DNA from: Tetrahymena thermophila SB210
Taxonomy: Eukaryota > Ciliophora > Oligohymenophorea > Hymenostomatida > Tetrahymenidae
Length of the DNA stretch: 64,000 nt
Reading direction: 5' to 3'
Assembly (NCBI RefSeq): GCF_000189635.1
Contig: NW_002476013.1
Location: 124,001-188,000 of the forward strand
In this document: piece after piece, positions 55,897 through 64,000 of the stretch
Layout of the letters: each line of letters starts with the position of its first letter
Numbering within the stretch: position 1 is the stretch's first letter
Notes under the pieces: model-generated
Seen by the model: only the letters and a program-made list of their open reading frames with translations
Database searches by the model: none
What the model was told of the DNA's origin: nothing
Made by a program: the position numbers and the translations under genes

Positions 55897-58307
55897 TAAA
55901 ATTAATAAAAACTGTTGATAAATTTTATTTTTGATAAAAATTTAACTCATATTATTTTATAAATTTAACACTTTTTATATTTTGCGCTCATTTATTTTTT
56001 TATTTAAAATTTTTTAAATTTAATAAGTAAAGCAGTTAAGCTTTATTTAAATTTTAAAGCTAATCTAATATTTTTGATTACATGAACATATTATTTACAA
56101 ATCAACTTATTAAATGAGTAACAAAGTAGCTGTGTAAAATTGAACTCAATTTTTCCTTATTTATTTTTATTATAATAATACAAAATATAATCTGTTTTTT
56201 GAAGTTATTTAATATTCTTTTTTATTTTATTTGCTTTTATATAATTGATTTAAAAAATCAGTAAAAGCTAGTAATGAGTTATTTAGTCTGCTTTTATTTT
56301 CAAAAAAAGTTAAACAAATAATATTTTTTGAATTATTTTTTTTACTAGCTTACATGCTATTCGCAAAAAAGAAAAAAATAAATGAATATCAAATTTTTTT
56401 TTTTTTTAATAGAAAAGTTTTATTTTGATACCTTAAGATGATTTTATAATAAAAAAATTTACAAATTGTTTTATATTAAATAAAAAGTAAGTATTTTCAT
56501 TAAATTAAAATAAAATGTTGTATATATCTTTTATATCTTAAAAAAAATATCTAAGTAAACAGAAACATCAAAAAAATAGCTTACATATATAAAATTTGTT
56601 ATAAGTACTAAAAAAGATATCAAAATTTGATTAAGCTGTAATTAATTCAGGAAATATATAAAAGAATTTAAATAAAAAAAATTAATAGCGCTTATTATGA
56701 TTATGCATTAATAATATTTCGTAAAGTAATTTAGCTACTTGTAAATTTATCCCCAATAAGATTTGATATAATTTAAAAAAAAAATAAATTTTTATTACTG
56801 TTGCAATCAAATCTCCAAAATTTAGCTATATTTGATAGTATTTTAACATAGAACAAGCAATATTTTAAATTTAATTTCAAGGCTACTATTACCTTTTAAT
56901 ATGAAAATACATTATACAAAATTATAAAAATGTTGCATTAGCCGATTTAAAATGTTCCAAATAAATTTTAAAAAAGAAGATATGTAATTTATATGGTTGA
57001 TTTTAAAAGTAAAGATACTTTTTTATTTAGAGAATCAAGATTTATCTATCCTACAACAATAAAATTAAATTATCTTCTCCAATTACTTTACTTTGAATTA
57101 CTTGAGTTTATTATTTTTCAAAAAGTTATTTTTAACACTTTTCAGACAAAGTAAATCAGAAAAATCAAAATACTTAACATAGATAGATTAATTTAACACT
57201 AGCCAATAATTGTTTTGAGTACCTTTAAAGTATCTTAAATGAAATTACTTTGAAATATATTATAGCTTATATTTTAAAATCCACTAACATTATATCAACA
57301 CTTAACTAAATAATTATTGATATCAATTTTTAAGTAATCAGTATATATTGTCTTTGCTATTAAACTATAAGATAAAATAATTCTAGAGTTTTTAAAAATA
57401 TAAATACAAATTTGGAAATTCTCTTACCTAAAACCATCATTCTATTTGTATTTATAATCATAATCCATTTTATCCGAGTATTGTGATTATACTTTGGTGT
57501 ATGTCATGAGCAGGAAGTTTAATTAGGCTCATGAGAGAGTGATTCATTTTAAGTATTTAGGAATCACATAGAATCACTAAGAAATCTTTGTTGAAAGTTA
57601 AGTACTATTCTTATACCTTATTATGTTACTATTCAAAATAATAAATACGATAAATAAAAATTTTTGATTTTTGTAATTTAAATGAAAATTTACTAATTAT
57701 TCAAATCCGCCAAACAACAAAATAATACATGCTTACCGTGTATTTTGATTCATTAAATTTAGTGATTCATTACTTTTTCTTGATTTTTTGTTTGATAATT
57801 GATTAAATGGTTGATTAATAATTTGATTGAATGTTAAAGCTTTTATCTGCTTAACAACTAACTAAAATACAGCGATTTCGATCCCTGCTACTTATATTAT
57901 AAATAATTAATTACTTTTTAACTAAAATAACAAAAAACAAAAAAAAAGAAAAATCAAAAACAAACAAACAAACAAAAAACTAGAATCTTTTTATTTGTTT
58001 TTAATATTTAGAAAGTAAGCAATAAGATCAATAAAGTAGAAAAAACTACAAACTAAGTTAACTAAAAGAATTTTAAGCTCTTTCCATAGTATATCATAAA
58101 CATTAAGGTGAGTATATTTTAATTTGTATAGATTTTTTTCCATATTTGTCTCATTTGTTTGTAGCATTTTGTTATGGCTAAGATAATCTCTAGATTTTTA
58201 CTACTCTTTAAAAGAGATTTAAGATTGAAATTAATAAATGTTCTCTTAAATTATTTTTTTTGGTTTAACTCTTTATAAAATTGATTTATATTTATAAAAT
58301 AGTAGAA
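55897..58307. other. 2.4-kb intergenic region G-H
   Basis: No protein gene was found here. It contains a cluster of three hairpins at 57454-57567 in a patch with more G/C than its surroundings, and a short stem AATACA/TGTATT near 57725-57745. An (AAAC)n run lies at about 57957-57980. A GTGAGT sequence at 58108-58113 might begin a 5'-UTR intron of gene H ending at the AAAATAG around 58302. The rest is A/T-rich with no recognisable feature. Confidence 0.55.
57454..57578. ncRNA. Candidate structured RNA: three consecutive 15-nt-loop hairpins
   Basis: Three stems follow one another. ATAATCATAAT (57454-57464) pairs with ATTGTGATTAT (57480-57490), 11 bp with one G-U. CATGAGC (57505-57511) pairs with GCTCATG (57527-57533), 7 bp. 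GTGATTC (57539-57545) pairs with GAATCAC (57561-57567), 7 bp. Each loop is exactly 15 nt. A second GAATCACT at 57571-57578 could pair with AGTGATTC (57538-57545) instead, allowing an alternative fold. The patch is richer in G/C than its surroundings and has no ORF. A TTTATA sequence at 57451-57456 precedes the first stem on the plus strand. Strand and RNA class are unknown; I could not match it to a spliceosomal, SRP, telomerase or tRNA consensus. Confidence 0.45.
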
Positions 58308-59315
58308 ATGGAGGCCTGGATTATTAAATTAATAGCTATGATAACCATGTTTTCACTAATCATGATTACAGGAAATATACCCCTAAGATCAAAAAGCTTT
58401 AAATCAAACCCTAAAGTCCTTGCTCTTTCTTCTGCTTTTGCAGGAGGTCTTTTCTTGGCTGTAGGTATTTTGCATCTTTTACCTGAAGCAAGCGAACACT
58501 TTGATGATTACTATAAAGATTAAGATAAGCCTGCTGATGGAGAAGGCGACAGTGGAGATAGTGATGAAGAGCATTTCCCATGGAGCTATTTCATTACAGT
58601 TTGCAGTTTTGCTTTGATCCTTTTCATCGAAAAGATTGCTACTGACCATACACACAGCCATGATGATCATAGTCACTCTATGCTTAAATAATCCATTCTT
58701 AAGCGTTAATCTCACCTTGTTGAAAACGTTAATATTGATTCTCACTTAGAACACGAAGGAGAAGATGAAGACGATGAAGAATTCGAAGAAAATATAATTA
58801 GAGAAGGTCTTAATAAGAAAAAGCAATTTGCTTCAAAGCTAAGTATGATTTAAAAAGATGGTAAAACCAATCTTGCTCCATATATTTTGCAAGTTGCTAT
58901 TGGTATTCATGCTGTTTTTGAAGGTCTTGCAATTGGTATTGAATAGGAAACAGTTAAGTGTCTTTCTATCACTATAGCAGTTGTTTGCCATAAATGGGCT
59001 GAAGGTTTAACTCTTGGTCTTGCTTTTAAAAAGGCCAACGTTGATCTTAAAATGAGTACTATCATGATTGCAATATAAGCTATTATGAATCCTATTGGTA
59101 TAGGTATTGGCTGGGCTTTATCTGACCAAGGTAACCTTATTACAGGTATTTTTATGAGCATTAGTGCAGGTACATTCGTATATATCGCCACCTTAGAAGT
59201 ACTAGTAGAAGAATTCAATGTTAAAAGATACAAAATTGTTAAATACATCTTCTTCCTTATTGCTATTGGTTTCGTTTCCTCCTTATGGTTTATTGAGCAA
59301 GCCACTGGTGGTTGA
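58308..59315 (+). CDS. Gene H: ZIP-family metal transporter
   Basis: This is a complete 335-aa gene. I chose the ATG at 58308 (MEAWIIKL) because the open frame further upstream has no ATG. Eight membrane segments are visible at about 4-22, 36-58, 91-111, 190-211, 218-240, 250-271, 277-300 and 312-330. The cytoplasmic loop carries a His-rich stretch (DHTHSHDDHSHS, 113-124) and an acidic run. Helix 4 has HAVFEG (H201, E205) and helix 5 HKWAEG (H228, E232), the metal-binding core of ZIP (SLC39) transporters of the ZIP1-3 type. By family knowledge it imports zinc or a similar divalent metal into the cytosol. It is a tandem neighbour and paralogue of gene I. The cation and membrane are inference. 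Confidence 0.93.
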
Positions 59316-60786
59316 AAGTTTCCTGTTTTTAAATATTATTCGGTAAGGCTTATGAAAAAATCATCTGGCTAAATTATTACATATCTTCTATTTATCTAAA
59401 AATTCATTCAATCGATTGAATCTACTAGGATAGGAGTTGAATATAATTAAGATAATTAATGATGTTTTCATAGGTTTTCGAAAAGACTGATTAATAATAC
59501 TCAAACATTAAATTAATATTATTCTTATATCTGTTAAACCTTTTAAAAATATTCAACTTTATGTTACATCAAACATTTAATTTTATCTATTCATCAAGTA
59601 AAAGATTTCTGGATATTAATTTTTTAATTTGATTATTTTACAACATAAATTTTAACTTTAAAAATTTATTAAATTTATCTCTTAAATAAAATCATTAAAA
59701 AAAAGTATTTTTTTAGAGTAATTTTTAATCTAAATATAGAAAGACTTACATTTTAAAAAGAAATTAATATATTTCAAATAAAAACTGAATAATATTTATG
59801 AAAATTAACATTTATAGAAGAAAAAACTATTCTATTTAAATATTAAATTTAGAAATTTAATGAATATTTATCGTAAAAATTAATTAAATTTTAATTTATA
59901 GCTATAAATAAATAGTAAATGATTTAGTTATCAAATATCAAACTTATCTCTAATTTTATTTTGTTAAAAATTAAATATCTTTGATTTCAAATATTCTTAT
60001 TTTGAAAAATAAATATAGCCGTTTAAATGTTTTCATAAAAAATACATTTTTATAAGATAAATTATTTTAGTGAATTTACTAATTTGTTTGTATTTATTAA
60101 ATGTTTTATTTTTTTAATTTTTATTTTAATAATTCAAATTCTAAAAAAATTATTTAGAAGTTTTAAAGTTGTTTTGTTAAAAATTTTTTAAATCATATAA
60201 TAAATAAATTATCATTAATCAATTAAATTAAGTTAAGTTTTTAATAATTTTATTTTTTTTAGATAAATTTTATAATTCATAATTAAGACTTTAAAAAATA
60301 TCATATTTTTGATAAGTTTTATAATAAAATTTATTTTTTTTATTTCTTTCACGAATTAAATATTTTTAAAACTAAAGTTTTTTCACTTGATTAGTAATTT
60401 TTGTTCTAAATAAAAGAGTTTATTTAAAATATGAAAATATTTTCTCATTATTTTTAGTCATATTATTTAATGTAAACTCGTAATTTTTTTTAGCGAAATA
60501 TTTCTATATTGCTAAAGTTATTTTAATCTGATGAATTCAATGATTAATTAATTTCTGATATTGTAATTGAAGAATAAATTCTTCTGAATTATGAGTAATA
60601 AATTGACAAATCAGATAAGAAACAATTAACTAATGAGAAATTTTAATTAATAACTATTTTATTCTCAATAATAAAACATCTAATTACTAATTTAATACGT
60701 TTTTAACTATTATTTTAAAAGAAAAATATCTTTTTTTACAATTATTTGTAAATAAAAAAAATTTTTAATCAAATAAAAAAGAAAAA
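59316..60786. other. 1.5-kb intergenic region H-I
   Basis: This A/T-rich DNA lies between the two tandem ZIP genes. It should hold the 3' UTR of H and the promoter of I. I see no open frame, repeat or structured element. Confidence 0.6.
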
Positions 60787-62052
60787 ATGTCTTCTTAAAT
60801 ACAGCTAATTAAAACATTTACTATGATTTTTATGTATATTATTATCATAGTTACTGGGATTATGCCACTTAGAGTCAAATCTTTTAGGGAAAATCAAAAA
60901 GTTCTTTCTATAGCTTCTGCATTTTCAGGGGGATTGTTCTTGTCTGTGGGACTTATTCATATCCTTCCCGAAGCAGCAGAAAATTTTGATAATTATCTTA
61001 ACTAAACTTAACATTTTCCTTTTTAAATGCTAATTACTGTGGCTAGTTTTTCTTTTCTTCTATTGTTAGATAGAGTTATTGGAGGATAATTTCATGGAAT
61101 CCATCATCACAATGAAGAAGATAATGAGCATGATGAGGTATAAGAGAAAAAACATCATAACGGAAACGAATATTATCACAATAATAGCTGTAACGATGAT
61201 AGTACTATAAGTCATGCCATTTATCATGATTATAATAATATTTAAAATGTTGTTAAATATAGCTAAAAATAATATGCTAGAGTTGAAAATTAGGATTGTT
61301 AAAATAAAATTAAAAATGATTAAATTTAAAATTAATTTTCAATAAATGGAATAGAAGAAGATTAAAATTTTTAGGAAATTGAAAATCAAAAGGCAATTAA
61401 AAAAGTAATTGAAGACACTGAAAACAAGGAGCATCATTTAATAAATTCATCAAAGACTAATTACAGCCTACAAAATTCAATTTCTGGTTGTTAATAAAAG
61501 AGATATTCTCACTGCTAAGATGATTTATTTTCAAAAGATATACACTTATTAGAGAACAGCATAGTGAAATTAGAAGTTAGTAAACAAGATAGCCAAATTT
61601 CAAACTATTTTGCTCCTTTTGTTCTTTAAGTTGCTTTAGGCATTCATGCGTGTCTTGAAGGCTTAGCTATAGGTGTTGAATAAAAATTTTCAAGGTGTTT
61701 AACTATAGCTCTTGCTGTTTTAGCTCACAAATGGGCCGAGGGTTTAGTTTTAGGTCTTGCTTTTAAATAGTCCAACATGAAGATAAAATAGGCTTCTATT
61801 ATGATAGCAATATAAGCTGCAATGAACCCTATAGGAATAGCTTTAGGATGGATTCTCAGCGGAGCAGGTAACCTTGTTTGTGGTATTCTAATGAGTATTA
61901 GTGCTGGTACTTTTATTTATATATCTACATAAGAAGTTATAGCTGAGGAATTTAGTAAAAACAGATATCAAGTAACAAAATATTTGTTTTATTTACTTGG
62001 TGTTGGCTTTATAAGTTCTCTTTATTTTATTGAACAAGCTACAGAAGATTGA
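60787..62052 (+). CDS. Gene I: ZIP-family metal transporter with long His/Gln-rich loop
   Basis: This is a complete 421-aa gene, ATG at 60787 (MSSQIQLIK) and TGA at 62050-62052, a paralogue of gene H. The membrane core is well conserved: IMPLRVKSF, SAFSGGLFLSVGLIHILPEAAE, GIHACLEGLAIG in helix 4, HKWAEGLVLGLAF in helix 5 and MNPIGIALGW in helix 6. The cytoplasmic loop after helix 3 is much longer than in H. It is rich in His near its start (FHGIHHHNEED, KKHHNGNEYYHNN) and then in Gln, Asn, Lys and Glu, and also has several Cys and His residues (CQNK, SHCQDD) that could bind metal. It is predicted to transport zinc or a similar metal. The divergent loop suggests different regulation from H. 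Confidence 0.92.
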
Positions 62053-62745
62053 ATATTTTCTAATATAAAAATAATCATTTACTCATAAATCTTTTAAATA
62101 ACCTAGTTAATTCTATTTATCAAAACATTCTCTGAAAAAGAAAACTTATTAAACTTTTGAAAAAACCATATAATTCAACTTAAATTATGAAAAATATTTA
62201 ATATAAACTCCTCAAAAAATGAGTTAGTTTATAGATTTAAATACTCTAATTTTCCAACAAATTATTTATGATAAAGTCAGTAATTTCATGTTTGATTTTG
62301 TTTCATTATTATCTTTAATTTTTAGAATATTTAATTAAATTCCCTTGATTAATTTGCTTATTTCATAACTAAAATATATTTATTTATTATTAAAAATTAT
62401 CTTAATTGAAATAAAAAAGCAAGAAAATAAATATCTAACTAATTTTATTTTATATTATTTTTTTATTATAAATTTATATGATTAAGTCTTCTAAATAAAC
62501 AAATAATTTAATTTATTTGATGATTTGATAATTTATAATATATTTATTTTTGTTTTTTTCTTAAGTTAAACAGACATCTATTATTAATGTAAGTATTTAT
62601 ATATCTATCTATCTTAATAGTAAATAATATATATATACAAACAAATACAAAATGTACAAACAATCTTAAAATATTTTATATCAAAAATGTCTTTAAACCT
62701 TTATAATTCATTCTTACTTATTTAAAAAAAATTCCTATTATAATT
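62053..62745. other. Convergent spacer I-J
   Basis: This is the 3' ends of the convergent genes I and J. It is A/T-rich with an ATCT/TATA-type simple-sequence stretch around 62600-62640. I found no gene or structured element. Confidence 0.6.
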
Positions 62746-63558
62746 TCAGTTATGACCATGCATAGAAGTCTATAAAGAATTAGGTTGACTAGGTGAAGAA
62801 TATTTTGCATTTCTAATTTTCAAAAACAAGAAGAAATACAAGCTCATGGCTATGCCTGCACGCATTCCAAAGGAAACCAACATGAGACCAATTGCTCTGT
62901 TATGCTAGTGAATATAGGTAAAGATAAAATGCACTAATATAGCATAGATAAAACCTATCAATCCATAAATAGGATGTCCAAATATTGAGTAAAGAATAAC
63001 AAAATTCATGAACCCGTACATTAAGGATATCATAATATAAGATTCGATACTTATAGAGAAGCTTTTTGGGATGTATATTCTCCAAAAGCTTTCTTCTACG
63101 ATAGGCATAACAATTACAAAAACAAGATAAAAAAGAGTCATGTAGGGTGACTTATCAATGTGTACTGGAACAGGAATAGATAATATATCTCCATCATACA
63201 AATTAATCAACTCCTTCACTAGGGCCAATGATATGAGGAAATTTAATCCAAATGAGACGAAACTCATGACAATAATAGTTAAGATATTATTTTTATTAAT
63301 TTTCATTTCTCCAGTTAAATAATATGTGAAAGCCTTATTAGTAGGAGCTATAAATAGCATGAAAATAACTGGAGATATAATTAAACATAAGAAAAGATAT
63401 ACCATCATATCTCCTAAAGCATCTTTGACCCAACTAAGGCATATAAAATGAACTAAAGAGCAAAAAAGCATGCTTAAAACTAAATATGTCCTAGATAGAG
63501 TAGTCTCGCCCAGAAGAGGTGCATCTTCGTAGGTCTTTCCTTCCAAATTTATAATCAT
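62746..63558 (-). CDS. Gene J: CPBP/CAAX-protease-like membrane protein
   Basis: This 270-aa single-exon gene has its ATG at 63558 (MIINLEGKTYED) and TGA at 62746-62748. It has about six to eight hydrophobic segments (near 22-42, 52-72, 91-115, 139-153, 172-192, 196-216 and 223-247). A conserved-looking EESFWR (E155, E156, R160) fits motif 1 (EExxxR) of CPBP/Abi intramembrane proteases. The following helix has YGFMNF and SIFGH, and the next has LVHFIFTYIH; these only loosely fit the other metal-binding motifs (FxxxH, HxxxN). By family knowledge such proteins cleave prenylated CAAX peptides or other membrane substrates. Here the active site looks divergent, so catalysis is uncertain. A TAG codon inside the frame near 62902 is read as Gln. 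Confidence 0.7.
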
Positions 63559-63891
63559 TGTCTTTAAAACTAAAATTTATTAGTAATTCTTGCTTAATAT
63601 AATATTTTCTATTAATTTATGGTTATATTCAATAGATTATTTTCATAATTAGTTAACAAAATTTTCACTGAAAAATAAGAAAACAAAAAGATATTATTTA
63701 TTTATCTATATTGCTGACATTATTTGTAATTTAATTTTCTTATTTAATTTGATTTTAAATATTCGTTATATATAAACTAATAATTGAGTGCTAGATTTAG
63801 TTAGATAGATCTATTTCTTCCAATATCAAATTCATTTTGTTTATTTATTAAAATTAATTTTAATTGATAATTATTTTAAATTAAATTTAAG
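63559..63891. other. Spacer between J and the right-edge exon
   Basis: This is A/T-rich sequence upstream of J and upstream of the putative right-edge exon. It may contain the promoter of J and an intron or 5' end of the next gene. No ATG-initiated frame joined convincingly to that exon. Confidence 0.45.
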
Positions 63892-64000
63892 GTAACTGCA
63901 TCGGAGATTAAGGTACTTAGGATCTGGTTCAGCTTTTGGAAAATATTCAATTTGAGAGATTTAAGTTTGAATTTAAATTGATATATTAAAATATATAAAA
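63892..64000 (+). CDS. Partial exon, probable leucine-rich-repeat protein
   Basis: This open stretch follows an intron-acceptor-like ATTTAAG. It translates (TAA/TAG as Gln) to an NCIGDQGTQDLVQLLENI repeat unit followed by a hydrophobic/charged alternation ending in LIYQNI. This matches the rhythm of ciliate RNI-type leucine-rich repeats (N-x-I-G-D-x-G-x(3)-L-x(2)-L). The gene continues past the right edge, and its 5' exons were not identified. The assignment rests on a single repeat. Confidence 0.35.

Noticed and set aside
57469-57478. TTTATCCGAG in the first hairpin loop, reminiscent of the U4 snRNA 5' stem-loop
   Set aside because: The rest of U4, including the partner side of the kink-turn and the U6-pairing regions, is missing, so I do not call a U4 gene.
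57870-57890. tRNA B-box-like sequence GATTTCGATCCC
   Set aside because: No matching acceptor, D or anticodon arms could be folded around it on either strand, and the T stem has only three or four pairs.
58281-58307. Upstream extension of gene H frame from a TTG
   Set aside because: There is no ATG in this extension, and the ATG at 58308 is in good context and followed immediately by the first membrane helix.

Overview
The window looks like macronuclear-type DNA of a Tetrahymena-like oligohymenophorean ciliate. It is extremely AT-rich, and every convincing gene reads TAA and TAG as glutamine and ends at TGA. Read that way, nine complete genes and two edge fragments have long reading frames without internal TGA. 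Introns are short, very AT-rich and GTA...TAG-like. I derived the exon structures by hand from reading frame, splice signals and paralogue comparison. In all five spliced genes the spliced length is an exact multiple of three. No tRNA, rRNA, CRISPR array, telomere repeat or Tetrahymena-type chromosome-breakage sequence was found.

Layout. 1-680: partial minus-strand Gln/Asn/Lys/Glu-rich protein. 1423-23178: three tandem minus-strand paralogues (A, B, C; 1812, 1835 and 1800 aa). These are secreted or membrane proteins with a signal peptide, LamG/ConA-like domain, Cys-rich repeats, a REJ-like ectodomain, a GPS-like motif, one membrane segment, a Gln-rich cytoplasmic linker and a polycystin-1-like C-terminal membrane block. 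23179-26429: gene-free spacer holding tandem copies of the upstream flank of C. 26430-29726: B-box/coiled-coil/kelch protein (D). 30293-31030: PHOSPHO1-like HAD phosphatase (E). 31970-43379 and 43894-55896: two tandem plus-strand giant paralogues (F, 3473 aa; G, 3641 aa) with a signal peptide, WD40-like repeats, a probable beta-helix region, a Cys-rich EGF-like segment and a 7-8-span membrane domain. 58308-59315 and 60787-62052: two tandem ZIP metal transporters (H, I). 62746-63558: minus-strand CPBP/CAAX-protease-like membrane protein (J). 63892-64000: probable exon of a leucine-rich-repeat protein running off the right edge.

Most of the window is therefore cell-surface and membrane genes that arose by local duplication (A/B/C, F/G, H/I). 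A shared role in surface sensing or adhesion for A-C and F-G is inference from architecture. H and I should move zinc or a related metal.

The gene-poor DNA is not all featureless. A 166-bp fold-back element lies at 9281-9446, and three consecutive hairpins with 15-nt loops lie at 57454-57567. Upstream-flank repeats follow gene C, and a short repeat is shared by the flanks of unrelated genes A and F. The fold-back element and the hairpin cluster are the best candidates for something undescribed.
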